Assembly: GCF_022846435.1 (NCBI RefSeq)
Contig: NZ_AP025627.1
Span: 3,072,001 to 3,136,000 of the forward strand
From: Parageobacillus sp. KH3-4
GTDB lineage: Bacteria; Bacillota; Bacilli; Bacillales; Anoxybacillaceae
Length of the DNA: 64,000 bases
Reading direction: 5' to 3'
Every line of letters starts with the position of its first letter. Position 1 is the stretch's first letter. Below, in pieces: positions 9,006-17,944 of the stretch. The notes beneath the pieces are model-generated. The model was not told the DNA's origin, did no database searches, and saw only the letters and a list, made by a program, of their open reading frames with translations. Position numbers and translations under genes: made by a program.

Positions 9006-9560
9006 TAGAAAATAAAGTTCAAATAACTGTGCAATTTTTTCCTTTGGCAGTGGCTCGTGATCTTTTTCCCAATCGACAATCAAAGCAATATACGTTTTCA
9101 GCATTAAAAACGCCGTAATCTCTGCATCACAATCGCGAATTTCTCCTTTTTGGATGGCAATGTCAATTTTTTCGCGAATATAATCGATAACAGCCCAATC
9201 TAATTTTTTCATCACTTCTTGAACTGCCGGTGTTCCAAGGTTGCGTACCTCTTGAAGAAGCTTCGCCGTCAATTGATGTTGCTGGCGAAACTCTAAAATG
9301 CGGTATAAAGCGCGGTGCACGTTTTCTGAAAAAGGACGACTAGGGTCCATCGCCTGCTCTGCTTCCTCTATTATTTCTAAAATAAGCGAAGAGATAATGG
9401 CATCCAATAAGTCTTCTTTGTTTTTAAAAAACGTATAAATCGTGCCTTTGCCGACATTGGCAAGCTTCGCTATTTGCTCCATTGTCGTTGCTTTGTAGCC
9501 AAATAATGAAAAGGATTTCGTGGCTGCTTCAATAATTTGCCGCTTTCGGTCAATTGACAT
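8988..9560 (-). CDS. yhgD: TetR/AcrR family regulator YhgD
   Basis: TetR-type repressor of about 190 residues. The N-terminal helix-turn-helix reads TTMEQIAKLANVGKGTIYTFFKNKEDLL at roughly residues 24-51, shown here by its ends TTMEQIAK and IYTFFKNKEDLL. The C-terminal ligand domain is all helical. The ATG at 9560 (MSIDRKRQ) is preferred over the ATG three codons upstream because the AAGGATGAGG RBS is then properly spaced. It lies between hemY and yhgE as in B. subtilis. An inverted repeat spans its upstream region, so it is probably autoregulated. Inducer unknown. Confidence 0.88.
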   Translation of the reverse strand: MSIDRKRQIIEAATKSFSLFGYKATTMEQIAKLANVGKGTIYTFFKNKEDLLDAIISSLILEIIEEAEQAMDPSRPFSENVHRALYRILEFRQQHQLTAKLLQEVRNLGTPAVQEVMKKLDWAVIDYIREKIDIAIQKGEIRDCDAEITAFLMLKTYIALIVDWEKDHEPLPKEKIAQLFELYFLKGLSK

Positions 9561-9578
9561 ATTCCTCATCCTTCATGT

Positions 9579-9601
9579 TGACTAAATGAACATTTTGGTC
9601 A
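9579..9601 (-). promoter_or_regulatory. likely YhgD operator in front of yhgD
   Basis: TGACTAA-N9-TTGGTCA, with the same length and nearly the same inner bases as the site before yhgE (shared core ATG-A-CA). This indicates autoregulation. Confidence 0.72.
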
Positions 9602-9629
9602 TTACGTCTAGATCATAGCATAATTTTCA

Positions 9630-9668
9630 TAAAAAAGAAAGAGGTTAACTCATTTTTTAGTTAACCTC
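9630..9668 (-). terminator. terminator after hemY
   Basis: Perfect 10-bp stem GAGGTTAACT / AGTTAACCTC followed by TTTCTTTTTTATG on the minus strand. It closes the hemEHY operon before yhgD. Confidence 0.9.
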
Positions 9669-11081
9669 CGCCAGTTTTTGACGGGCCGTTTGCAAATAAT
9701 CAAGCACTTTTTTTACCGCATTTTCCCCTTGGTCGATGCAGTCCGGCAGCCCTAATCCTTCGTATGAACTTCCCGCCAAAAACACGCCTGGAAGTTCATC
9801 AGCCATATGCTCTTTTATTTTCGCAAGCCGCTCTTTATGCCCGACGGTATATTGCGGCATCGCTTTTTTCCATCGCGAAATAACAATGAATTCTGGACGT
9901 CCAGCAATGCGCATAATTTTGTTTAAATCGTCCATCACGACACGGACAATTTCGTCATCTGACTGTTCAACGATTTCTTCATCGCCGGGGCGCCCGACAT
10001 AGCAGCGCAACAATGCTTTTCCGTTTGGCGCGGTATGCGGCCATTTTTTATGTGTCCATGTGCAGGCGGTAATTGTATAATCGTTGCGGCGGGAAACGAC
10101 GAAACCGGTCCCGTCAATATCTTGTTCAATGGCGCTTTCCGGAAAGGCCAATGCCACTGTTGCGACGGATGTCGATGGAACAGAGCGGAACGGTTCAAAA
10201 AACGGGTAATCTGCAAACATCGCTGGCACGGATGAGTGCGGCGTCGCGACAATGACGCTGTCCGCTTTCCATATGTCGCCATTGCTTAAGCGCAGACGGT
10301 ATCCCGTTCCCTCGCGCCACACGTTTTCTACCCGTACTCCTTTAATCACGCTGCCTTGTTCCAGACGTTTTTCCACTTCATCGATTAACGATTGCAGTCC
10401 AGTTTTTAACGTTTGAAACGCACCTTGCCGCTGTTTCTGCTCTTTCGGTGTCGTCCGCTTCGCACCGAGCACAAGGCTGCCGTATTGCTGCTCGACTTGG
10501 AAGAATTGCGGAAATGTCGCCATTAAACTCATTTGATCAATATCACCGGCGTAAATGCCCGACAACAGCGGTTCAATTAAGTTATCTACCACCTCATCTC
10601 CGAGACGGCGGCGGAAAAATTGCCCTAACGATACATCACCTTCAGCTTTTGTCGGCGGCAAAATAAAATCAAAAGCGGCACGCAGCTTTCCTAATGGGGA
10701 AAACAGCTTTGTCGTGATAAATGGACCGATTCGCGTCGGAATCCCCATGACAGCCCCACCCGGTATTGGATAGAGCTTTCCGTTCGCAAGAATATACGAT
10801 TTCCCTGTCGCATTATGGACGATTTCATTTTCGAGCCCAACTTCACGCACAAGACGGAAAGCGCTCGTTTTTCGCGCCAAAAACGAATCGGGGCCGCGCT
10901 CAATGACAAAGCCATCGCGCACCACCGTTTGCACTTTGCCGCCTAAACGATGCGTCGCTTCGACCAGTTTGCATTCAATCGGAAGTTGTTGTTCTTTCAC
11001 CGCTTTTTGCAAATAATACGCAGCGGTAATTCCCGTGATGCCGCCTCCGATAATCACAACTGTATATCTTTCTTCATTCAC
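9657..11081 (-). CDS. hemY: coproporphyrinogen III oxidase (HemY/CgoX)
   Basis: FAD enzyme of 474 residues that oxidises coproporphyrinogen III to coproporphyrin III in the Gram-positive haem route (formerly called protoporphyrinogen oxidase). The dinucleotide motif VVIIGGGITGITAAYYL is at residues 8-24 and the C-terminal FAD motif GVFLAGSSYEGLGLPDCID near 435-453. It is the last gene of hemE-hemH-hemY, 15 bp after hemH, with an AAGAAGGCGAT RBS. Confidence 0.95.
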   Translation of the reverse strand: MNEERYTVVIIGGGITGITAAYYLQKAVKEQQLPIECKLVEATHRLGGKVQTVVRDGFVIERGPDSFLARKTSAFRLVREVGLENEIVHNATGKSYILANGKLYPIPGGAVMGIPTRIGPFITTKLFSPLGKLRAAFDFILPPTKAEGDVSLGQFFRRRLGDEVVDNLIEPLLSGIYAGDIDQMSLMATFPQFFQVEQQYGSLVLGAKRTTPKEQKQRQGAFQTLKTGLQSLIDEVEKRLEQGSVIKGVRVENVWREGTGYRLRLSNGDIWKADSVIVATPHSSVPAMFADYPFFEPFRSVPSTSVATVALAFPESAIEQDIDGTGFVVSRRNDYTITACTWTHKKWPHTAPNGKALLRCYVGRPGDEEIVEQSDDEIVRVVMDDLNKIMRIAGRPEFIVISRWKKAMPQYTVGHKERLAKIKEHMADELPGVFLAGSSYEGLGLPDCIDQGENAVKKVLDYLQTARQKLAEVN

Positions 11082-11096
11082 TGTTCATCGCCTTCT

Positions 11097-12032
11097 TTAT
11101 AAAAGTTTGATCCGTTTTAATACAACCGTCGCTAATGCATCGATGAATTTTGCATTCGCATTCGGCATTTCTGGACGATAATAGTTTGCGCCGATTTCTT
11201 CCGTCACTTGTTTACATTCAATATCGTTATCATACAGCACTTCTAAATGATCTGCGACAAAACCGACCGGAACATAAACAAATGATGTATATCCATTTTC
11301 TTGATGCAACTGTCTCGTTAAGTCTTGAACATCCGGCCCGAGCCAAGGCTCTGGCGTGTTGCCGGCACTTTGCCAACCTACCGCATAATGTTTTACGCCG
11401 GCTTTTTCGGCAATCAGTTTTGCCGTTTCCGCAAGCTGCTGCGGATACGGGTCGCCCGCTGCAATAATTTTTTCCGGCAGGCTATGCGCCGATACAATGA
11501 GCACCGCTTTGTCGCGTTCTTCTTCGGTCATCGAAGCATACACTTCTTTTACTTTTTCCACCCAATAGTCGATAAATTTCGGTTCATCATACCAGCTGTC
11601 AATCGTATAAATCATCGGCCCTCCGAGTTTTTCCGCTTCCGCTTTTGCCCGTTCGTTATACGATTGAACGCTGAACGTTGAAAAATGCGGCGCAAGCACG
11701 ATGCCCACCGCTTCTTTAATGCCATCTTCATGCATTTGCCGAACGGCGTCTTCGATGAACGGCTCAATATGTTTTAACCCTAGGTACATTTGGAACTCGA
11801 TGTCATTTTGTACGCCGTTAAGCCGCTTTTCCAGCTGCTTCGCTTGTTCAAGGGTAATTTGGGCCAATGGGGAAGTTCCGCCAATCGCTTTATAGCGTTG
11901 CTTTAAATCTTCCAATAATTCCGGGGAAGGCTTTCTACCATGACGAATATGCGTATAATATCGCTCAATGTCTTCTTCTTTATATGGAGTTCCGTATGCC
12001 ATCACCAATAAGCCCATTCTCTTCTTTGCCAT
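11097..12032 (-). CDS. hemH: coproporphyrin ferrochelatase
   Basis: Monomeric cytosolic ferrochelatase (CpfC), 311 residues, inserting Fe2+ into coproporphyrin III. Seen are [20 protein letters not shown] at the N-terminus, the catalytic-His block [10 protein letters not shown], and the acidic metal-site stretch [12 protein letters not shown] chose the ATG at 12032 ([10 protein letters not shown]) with GAGAGGTG RBS; an upstream in-frame ATG at 12068 would start inside hemE. Thirteen bp separate it from hemE, so it is co-transcribed. Confidence 0.95.
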   Translation of the reverse strand: MAKKRMGLLVMAYGTPYKEEDIERYYTHIRHGRKPSPELLEDLKQRYKAIGGTSPLAQITLEQAKQLEKRLNGVQNDIEFQMYLGLKHIEPFIEDAVRQMHEDGIKEAVGIVLAPHFSTFSVQSYNERAKAEAEKLGGPMIYTIDSWYDEPKFIDYWVEKVKEVYASMTEEERDKAVLIVSAHSLPEKIIAAGDPYPQQLAETAKLIAEKAGVKHYAVGWQSAGNTPEPWLGPDVQDLTRQLHQENGYTSFVYVPVGFVADHLEVLYDNDIECKQVTEEIGANYYRPEMPNANAKFIDALATVVLKRIKLL

Positions 12033-12045
12033 GCCATAACACCTC

Positions 12046-13083
12046 TCATTTTCTTGATGTATACTCATGAATAAACGCTGTCAGCCGTTTTAGCGTCTCC
12101 GGTTGAATTTCCGGAAAAATGCCGTGGCCTAAGTTAAATACATATCCCGGTCGTTCCATTCCTTCATCTAAAATTTGTTTCACGCGTTTTTCAATGACTT
12201 CCCATGGGGCAAGAAGAACCGCTGGATCTAAATTTCCTTGAAGCGCCTTTGTAATTCCTCTTTCCCGTGCTTCGCGAAGCGAAAGCCGCCAATCGAGCCC
12301 GATTACATCAAGCGGTAAATCATTCCACTCTTTCGCCAAATGGCTTGCGCCAACGCCGAACATAATGAGCGGAACGTTTTCTTCACGCAGCTCCGCAAAA
12401 ATCCGGACCATCGTCGGTTTAATAAATGTACGGTAATCGTCCACGCTCACGGCGCCAACCCAGGAATCAAAAATTTGGATCGCATCCGCACCAGCGCGGA
12501 TTTGCGCCTTTACATAGCGAATTGTCATATCGGCAAGCTTGTCCATCAGCGCGAACCACGCCTTCGGTTCTGCATACATAAACGCTTTCGTTTTATTGTA
12601 GTTTTTCGATGGACCCCCTTCAATCATATAGCTCGCGAGCGTAAACGGCGCGCCGGCAAACCCAATGAGCGGAACGTTTAGCTGTTCGGTCGTCAGCAGC
12701 TTAATCGTTTCCAATACGTACGGCACATCTTCTTCCGGATGAATTTCTCCGAGCTTTTCTACATCAGCCAAGGAGCGGATTGGATTGGCAATCACCGGCC
12801 CGATCCCCGCTTTAATCTCTACACCGACGCCAATCGCCGGAAGCGGAGACATAATATCTTTATACAAAATCGCCGCATCGACATTGTACTGTTCGACCGG
12901 TAATCTGGTTACATAAGCGCAAAGTTCCGGTTGGTGTGTAATTTCAAATAACGAATATTTCTCTTTAAGCGCCCGATATTCCGGCTGCGATCTCCCCGCC
13001 TGCCTCATATACCAAACCGGAACATAATCTGTGTTTTCGCCGCGGCAAGCGCGTAAAAAAGTATCATTCTTTCGTTTTGACAT
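12046..13083 (-). CDS. hemE: uroporphyrinogen decarboxylase
   Basis: HemE, 345 residues, decarboxylates uroporphyrinogen III to coproporphyrinogen III. The signature [16 protein letters not shown] stands at residues 22-37, [17 protein letters not shown] near 150, and GLDWR near 273; the very N-terminal arginine pair and the catalytic Asp are retained. First gene of hemEHY. The ATG at 13083 is favoured over 13089 because the AAAGGCGG RBS would touch the first ATG. Confidence 0.96.
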   Translation of the reverse strand: MSKRKNDTFLRACRGENTDYVPVWYMRQAGRSQPEYRALKEKYSLFEITHQPELCAYVTRLPVEQYNVDAAILYKDIMSPLPAIGVGVEIKAGIGPVIANPIRSLADVEKLGEIHPEEDVPYVLETIKLLTTEQLNVPLIGFAGAPFTLASYMIEGGPSKNYNKTKAFMYAEPKAWFALMDKLADMTIRYVKAQIRAGADAIQIFDSWVGAVSVDDYRTFIKPTMVRIFAELREENVPLIMFGVGASHLAKEWNDLPLDVIGLDWRLSLREARERGITKALQGNLDPAVLLAPWEVIEKRVKQILDEGMERPGYVFNLGHGIFPEIQPETLKRLTAFIHEYTSRK

Positions 13084-13173
13084 CTTCATCCGCCTTTCTT
13101 TACTTTCGCATCGATGAATCTATAAAAAATGGAGAAAAATTTTCACCAAAGAGCAATTGGATAAAAAACTACA

Positions 13174-13202
13174 ATTACAACTATACAAGGTTCTTATGAC
13201 AA
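13174..13202 (-). promoter_or_regulatory. sigma-A-type promoter for hemEHY
   Basis: TTGTCA (minus strand) with a 17-bp spacer to TGTAAT, about 90 bp upstream of the hemE start. Confidence 0.55.
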
Positions 13203-13378
13203 TGTATAGCAACGGGGGGAAACCGTCAAAAAATTGACAATTTGTTTTCGCTGATACCAATACCGTTTTATTCGTCCACTTTCCAAAATAGGAGACCGGC
13301 TGCTTCTGCCTAACTATCATGTTCCATGCTTTTCATCGGTGTAACGATGTTGGCGTCAAAAATCATTCTTCTTTATTA
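13203..13378. other. gene-free stretch upstream of hemE
   Basis: Between the hemE promoter and the terminator of the permease gene no frame with an RBS, no hairpin with a T run and no repeat was seen. pbpF, which sits next to hemE in B. subtilis, is absent here. Confidence 0.5.
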
Positions 13379-13413
13379 TAACAAAAAAGCCGCCTCGCTC
13401 CTACGAGACAGCT
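13379..13413 (-). terminator. terminator after the 13.4-14.8 kb permease
   Basis: Eleven-pair stem (AAGCTGTCTCG / CGAGGCGGCTT) with the tail TTTTTTG on the minus strand. Confidence 0.85.
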
Positions 13414-13424
13414 TATCAACCATT

Positions 13425-14825
13425 TTACATAAGAAACATCGCGGCAATCGTTGTAATCACGATACCAATCGCTACCGGAACTAAGTTGCGCCGCGCCAGC
13501 TCAAATGGATCGACACCGCAAATGGCCGCAGCGGGAATAAGCGCCCAGGGAACAAGCGTGCCGCCTCCAACCCAAATTGCCGCAATTTGCCCAAGCGCAG
13601 TCAAGGTCGCGGCACCGCCGCCAATCGCTGTCGCAAATAAATGCGCAACCGACCCTGCCAATGAAATGCCGGAAAATCCTGAACCATCCAAGCCTGTGAT
13701 TGCTCCGACAACCGTTAACGTTACTGCGCCAATCTCATCGTTAAGCGGCACAATATGGGCAAGCGCCACTCCCAAGTCGTTCACAATCCCTTGCGATAGT
13801 TTTGGCAAGTGCTCGCCGATAATTTTACCAAACCCTGCGTCGCCAAGATAAAAAAACGCCGCGACCGGAATGACTGGCCCAAATACTTTAAAGCCAAATT
13901 GAAACCCTTCGATCAAATAATTAGTAATTTCTTCAAAACTTTCTTGTTTATGCGCAAAAATAGAAATAAGAATTAAAATAAAAATCGCCGTTCCTCCGAT
14001 TAATGCAGTCGCTTGCCCGCCTTGCAAGCGCAAATAAAACATTGTGATGACGTCTAAAACAAACATAACCGGAATGATGACCGCCAACATATTTTTCGCT
14101 TGATTAGACAACAACCGTTCCGTCTTTTCAAGCACCGCATCCGCTGTTACCGCCACTTCGTTCGCTTCGTTAGCAAAATAACCCCTTTTCATATCACGGC
14201 GAAGCAATAAAAAGGCAGTAATCGTAGTTGCCGCTCCCATCACCAACACGAGCGGCACGCTGGCGGAGATGACTTCCGAGACAGGAAGACCGGCAGCATC
14301 CGCTGTCAGCTTTGGCGCTCCTTGAATAACGAAATCTCCTGACAAAGCAACACCATGGCCGAATAAATTCATCGCCATTGCCGCTCCTAACGCTGGCAGC
14401 CCAATGCGAATAGCCACAGGCAGCAACACCGCTCCCATTAGCGCAACCGCAGGTGATGGCCAGAAAAAACAAGAAATGACCATCATCAAAATTCCAATCG
14501 TCCAATACGCCCATCCTGGTGTACGAATAAACCTAGTAAATGGCGAAATCATCACATCATTAATTCCCGTTGCTGTCAACACTTTACTCATTGCCACAAT
14601 AATGGAAATCACTAAAATGGTCGGCAAAAGCTCTGTCATTGCGTAAATAAAACTATTGAACACCCCGCTGATCGCAGCGCTTAACGAATGGGTCGCAGTG
14701 GCGGCCAACAAAAAGATCCCGACGATGCAAACGAGCGATGTATCTTTTCGCGCGATCATAAACCCGATGATAAGCACGATAAACGCTAAGTAAATCCAAT
14801 GCAGCACCGTTAATTCGACACCCAT
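13425..14825 (-). CDS. multi-spanning permease (YhfA-like)
   Basis: A 466-residue integral membrane protein with about 12 hydrophobic segments, conserved Gly/Pro blocks such as FFWPSPAVALMGAVLLPVA and MNLFGHGVALSGDFVIQGAPK, and no signal peptide. It resembles ion-transporter/gluconate-type (NhaC/GntP-like) carriers; its place between hmoB and hemE matches B. subtilis yhfA. Substrate unknown. Monocistronic; its upstream region holds a perfect inverted repeat (GGTAAAT-N5-ATTTACC) that may be an operator. Start ATG at 14825 has GGAAAGGAG RBS. Confidence 0.82.
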   Translation of the reverse strand: MGVELTVLHWIYLAFIVLIIGFMIARKDTSLVCIVGIFLLAATATHSLSAAISGVFNSFIYAMTELLPTILVISIIVAMSKVLTATGINDVMISPFTRFIRTPGWAYWTIGILMMVISCFFWPSPAVALMGAVLLPVAIRIGLPALGAAMAMNLFGHGVALSGDFVIQGAPKLTADAAGLPVSEVISASVPLVLVMGAATTITAFLLLRRDMKRGYFANEANEVAVTADAVLEKTERLLSNQAKNMLAVIIPVMFVLDVITMFYLRLQGGQATALIGGTAIFILILISIFAHKQESFEEITNYLIEGFQFGFKVFGPVIPVAAFFYLGDAGFGKIIGEHLPKLSQGIVNDLGVALAHIVPLNDEIGAVTLTVVGAITGLDGSGFSGISLAGSVAHLFATAIGGGAATLTALGQIAAIWVGGGTLVPWALIPAAAICGVDPFELARRNLVPVAIGIVITTIAAMFLM

Positions 14826-14852
14826 TCCTATTCTCCTTTCCTTGTTTCATTG

Positions 14853-14871
14853 GGTAAATAGGGCATTTACC
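14853..14871. promoter_or_regulatory. inverted repeat upstream of the permease gene
   Basis: GGTAAAT-AGGGC-ATTTACC, perfect 7-bp arms, 28 bp from the start codon. Looks like a dimeric repressor site; the binding protein is not identified. Confidence 0.4.
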
Positions 14872-14941
14872 TAACACCGATGTACTACAGCATATGAAAG
14901 GAGAATAAAGGTGTGAAACACTTCTTTGATCGCATGATGGC

Positions 14942-14982
14942 AAAAAAACACCCCGCTTTCTCACTGTAGCAAAAGCGAGGTG
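14942..14982 (-). terminator. terminator after hmoB
   Basis: Minus-strand stem CACCTCGCTTT / AAAGCGGGGTG with a 12-base loop and a seven-T tail. Confidence 0.88.
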
Positions 14983-14995
14983 GTAAAAAACCGTT

Positions 14996-15499
14996 TTATC
15001 TTTCTGGAACAACCGAATAGGTCGTTACATAAGACGGACGCGGAAATATTTGCCGAGATGGCTTTTGTTCGTCTTTTCGCCGCTCATGCGCTTTTGCGAA
15101 CGCGTTGGAGCGCTGCCACTGTTCAAAATGTTCTTTCCCTTCCCATAATGTCATAATCACATACGTATCGTTCGAAAGTGGACGAAGCACGCGAATCGCA
15201 ACAAATCCAGGTTCATTTTCAATCAATCTCGCTCGCTGCTGAAAGCGATGCTCAAAAAGCGGGCGCCCTTCATCGGTCACTGGAATATTGTTGCATACAA
15301 CGAACGCTCCGCCCAACTCGCCGGCTGCATCGATCACTTCATAACGGCGCGGCTCGTTAAACACCGTTTCCCCGTCTGTTTCATGAAGCAAAACGGCATC
15401 CGCTTCCCCTTCCAATAACAACATCGTTTCGTTCTTATGCACATCCTTTATTTTTTGCAAATAATCCGCCGTTCCCGCCGTGATATACATTTTTTTCAT
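14996..15499 (-). CDS. hmoB: haem-degrading monooxygenase HmoB
   Basis: HmoB (YhgC), 167 residues against 166 in B. subtilis. The N-terminal half is family-specific; the C-terminal half is the ABM/IsdG-type domain (ENEPGFVAIRVLRPLSNDTYVIMTLW from about residue 92, ending RPSYVTTYSV). It opens haem and releases iron, which fits the nearby haem synthesis genes. The GGAGGGAGAAGA RBS fixes the ATG at 15499. It follows ecsB by only 11 bp, so it is probably the last gene of ecsA-ecsB-hmoB; ecsC is missing here. Confidence 0.9.
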   Translation of the reverse strand: MKKMYITAGTADYLQKIKDVHKNETMLLLEGEADAVLLHETDGETVFNEPRRYEVIDAAGELGGAFVVCNNIPVTDEGRPLFEHRFQQRARLIENEPGFVAIRVLRPLSNDTYVIMTLWEGKEHFEQWQRSNAFAKAHERRKDEQKPSRQIFPRPSYVTTYSVVPER

Positions 15500-15510
15500 T
15501 CTTCTCCCTC

Positions 15511-16710
15511 CTATTTGCGACGATTAGAAAGATAATGAAACAATAGCCAATAACTAAAAACAGCACCTGCCGCCCATGACCCGATCCAGATCGCGCCGGC
15601 GCCAAGCAGGAACAAAAACAAGCTGAATACGCTGTTTTGCACAATTAACAAGAAAAAGAGGAGTCGGCATACCGCCTGTTTCCGCATATCGTCAGGAAAC
15701 GGATATAACCGAATCCACAAGTTTGTCCGATGATGATCGATGAGCGCGAATAATTGAAAACCTGTAATGTAAAGAAAAAATAGCGACACAGCGATTTTTC
15801 CGTATGCCGATGGAACGATATAAAGCAATAACAATCCAATTGCGATTAAGCGGATATAAAGCCCTAAATAGCCGCCTGAACGGATGAATGTTCGTACATA
15901 CAAATAAAGAAATGTATTTTTTTGCTGGTACGGAATCATTAAAACTAGAAAATCAAGCCAACGACGCCGCTTCGCCTCCTCTTTCCATTGCGGAACATCA
16001 GTAAACAAATTGGCGATGCGGTAAAATGTGCGCGCTGCTTTTGCTTCCTGTTCAATGATCCGCTCCCATTTCCACCCCTTTCGCTTTGTTGCTCGTACAA
16101 TATAAAAGGTGATGCCGGCAATCAGCGCACACAAGGCAAGTAAAAAGAAGGCGGAAGCATCGGAAAGCAAGAAATAAACGAACGCGGCATTTAGCCCAAA
16201 CCGGGAAATCGCGCTGAGACGATGGGTAAGCGGCTCGATAAAATAATTTCCTTTCCAGCTGATAAACAAATTCCATCCTTTTAGAACGAGCAGCACAAAA
16301 AACAGCAGCCATACAGAAACAGCGGAAAACTTTCGGTGAAGCGGCACGATGGCCAACCATACAAGAAGCAGCCCATATGCTTGCAAAAGAAAGTTCAGTA
16401 AAAACGCCCGTTGAATATATGGGCGGAGCTTCGTCTCAGCCGGCAATAAAAACACGATATCCGCTTCCTGCAACAACGTGCGCAGCGAACCGAACGTCAA
16501 TACGAAAGAAAAAACCAGCGCGGCCACAATTGGATAAGGGAAATGCGGCGGAAGCGTTTGTACCCAATGATGGTAGGCAACCGCCCCTAGCCCAATGCCA
16601 ATCAGCAAGATAAACAATAAATGGTCGTTCAGCATATAGCGCAAATAACGCCGCATTTTTCTCGCTTCTTGATAAAGGCGATCGTTCCATAATTGTCTTC
16701 CATTTATCAT
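15511..16710 (-). CDS. ecsB: ABC transporter permease EcsB
   Basis: EcsB, 399 residues with about 8-10 hydrophobic helices; it is the membrane part of the Ecs ABC system, which in Bacillus affects protein secretion, competence and sporulation and is linked to clearing peptides from intramembrane proteolysis. Begins MINGRQLWNDRLYQE. The start overlaps the last codons of ecsA by four bases. Confidence 0.9.
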   Translation of the reverse strand: MINGRQLWNDRLYQEARKMRRYLRYMLNDHLLFILLIGIGLGAVAYHHWVQTLPPHFPYPIVAALVFSFVLTFGSLRTLLQEADIVFLLPAETKLRPYIQRAFLLNFLLQAYGLLLVWLAIVPLHRKFSAVSVWLLFFVLLVLKGWNLFISWKGNYFIEPLTHRLSAISRFGLNAAFVYFLLSDASAFFLLALCALIAGITFYIVRATKRKGWKWERIIEQEAKAARTFYRIANLFTDVPQWKEEAKRRRWLDFLVLMIPYQQKNTFLYLYVRTFIRSGGYLGLYIRLIAIGLLLLYIVPSAYGKIAVSLFFLYITGFQLFALIDHHRTNLWIRLYPFPDDMRKQAVCRLLFFLLIVQNSVFSLFLFLLGAGAIWIGSWAAGAVFSYWLLFHYLSNRRK

Positions 16711-17444
16711 ACGCTGTCTTCCTTTGTTAATTCGATATATAATTCATCCAACGTCACCGATGGCAAAGAAAATTGTTCGCGCAGCTCCGCGAGCGTTCCT
16801 CTCGCCTTTACTTTTCCGTTATGCAAAATGACAAACGAATCGCAATATTTTTCTGCCGTCGCCAAAATATGCGTCGACATTAAAATGCCCGCTCCTTTTT
16901 TCTTCATTCGCTGCATTTGTTCCAGCAAAGAATGAATGCCAAGCGGATCAAGTCCAAGAAACGGCTCGTCAATAATATAAAGGGCTGGCTCCACCAAAAA
17001 GGCGCACATGATCATGACTTTCTGCTTCATTCCTTTGGAAAAATGCGCAGGAAACCATTTCAGCCTTTTCTCCATGCGGAATTCCTTCAATAACGGCGGA
17101 AGCCGCCGTTCATATTCGCTTTTTTCCAGCCCATAAGCCATTGCCGTCAATTGCAAATGTTCCTCCAATGTCAGTTCCTCGTACAAAATCGGCGTTTCCG
17201 GTATATATGTAAATTGCGAACGATACGCATCCGGCTGTTCTGAAAACGTTTTTCCGTTAATCGTAATCGTCCCTTTACGCGGTTCCATCAGCCCGATAAT
17301 ATGCTTGATCGTCGTGCTTTTCCCCGCGCCGTTCAGCCCGATTAGACCGACTATTTCGCCGCGGTCAACGGTAAACGAAACATCTTCAAGCACGTTTTGC
17401 TTCGTATATCCGCCGTATAAATGGTGAACTTCCAAGAGCGCCAT
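16707..17444 (-). CDS. ecsA: ABC transporter ATP-binding protein EcsA
   Basis: ATPase partner of EcsB, about 245 residues. Walker A GLNGAGKST at about residues 39-47, the Ecs-specific ITINGKTFSEQPDAYRSQF and IIDEPFLGLDPLG Walker B, and the signature SKGMKQKV in place of LSGGQ. The ATG at 17444 (MALLEVHHL) has a GAAAGGAAG RBS; an upstream ATG at 17468 adds eight residues without homology. First gene of the operon. Confidence 0.93.
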   Translation of the reverse strand: MALLEVHHLYGGYTKQNVLEDVSFTVDRGEIVGLIGLNGAGKSTTIKHIIGLMEPRKGTITINGKTFSEQPDAYRSQFTYIPETPILYEELTLEEHLQLTAMAYGLEKSEYERRLPPLLKEFRMEKRLKWFPAHFSKGMKQKVMIMCAFLVEPALYIIDEPFLGLDPLGIHSLLEQMQRMKKKGAGILMSTHILATAEKYCDSFVILHNGKVKARGTLAELREQFSLPSVTLDELYIELTKEDSV

Positions 17445-17612
17445 CGTCTGCTTCCTTTCTATCATCAAATTGCGGACTACATTTTCATTTTATCAAAGCG
17501 GCCGGCACTTTCCAAAAATTATCTATCTCCTTTTTTTGCATACATTCTTTTTCCGCGGGCATGATAAATAGCGAAAAGGGGATGAGAAACAGCGCAAGAT
17601 GAATCATCCATT

Positions 17613-17824
17613 CGAAATGAGGTGTTTGCGAAAGACACCATTGTTGAAGCAACACCGTTGTATGCGGTGAAAAAACGCGAAACTCCATAACAAAATGGGG
17701 TGTTTGTGAAAGACAGTACTATCTTGCCATGCTGTGAAGCAACGAACCTCTACACAAGAGACCAAAGGGATGTCTGTCTTGAACAAAGAAAAACTTTTCG
17801 CAAATGGGGTGTTCATCAAACGCT
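17613..17824. repeat. three degenerate direct repeats between ecsA and hit
   Basis: Copies at 17613-17637, 17690-17714 and 17800-17824 share the core AAATGGGGTGTTTGTGAAAG with changes. After copies 1 and 2 comes a second shared block CCAT-GT-GAAGCAAC. The 17445-17860 stretch holds no convincing gene. Confidence 0.5.
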
Positions 17825-17859
17825 ACCTCGTTTGAACAAACTTTCTCCCCTTTTCAGCG

Positions 17860-17903
17860 AAGCGGGATGCAATCAATACAGGATTGCATCCTGCTTTTTT
17901 TAT
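17860..17903 (+). terminator. orphan terminator upstream of hit
   Basis: Thirteen-pair stem GCGGGATGCAATC / GATTGCATCCTGC with a six-base loop and seven T on the plus strand. No plus-strand gene ends here; it may end a small RNA or block read-through into hit. Confidence 0.8.
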
Positions 17904-17911
17904 GGTAAAAT
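17884..17911 (+). promoter_or_regulatory. candidate hit promoter
   Basis: TTGCAT-N16-TAAAAT; the -35 lies in the 3' arm of the orphan terminator stem. Confidence 0.4.
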
Positions 17912-17944
17912 GGAACAAAAAAATAAGAAAGGTGGCTTTTTCTA

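Noticed and set aside
17485-17819. Short minus-strand frames rich in Phe and His between ecsA and hit
   Set aside because: They are produced by the degenerate repeats; no RBS and no plausible composition.
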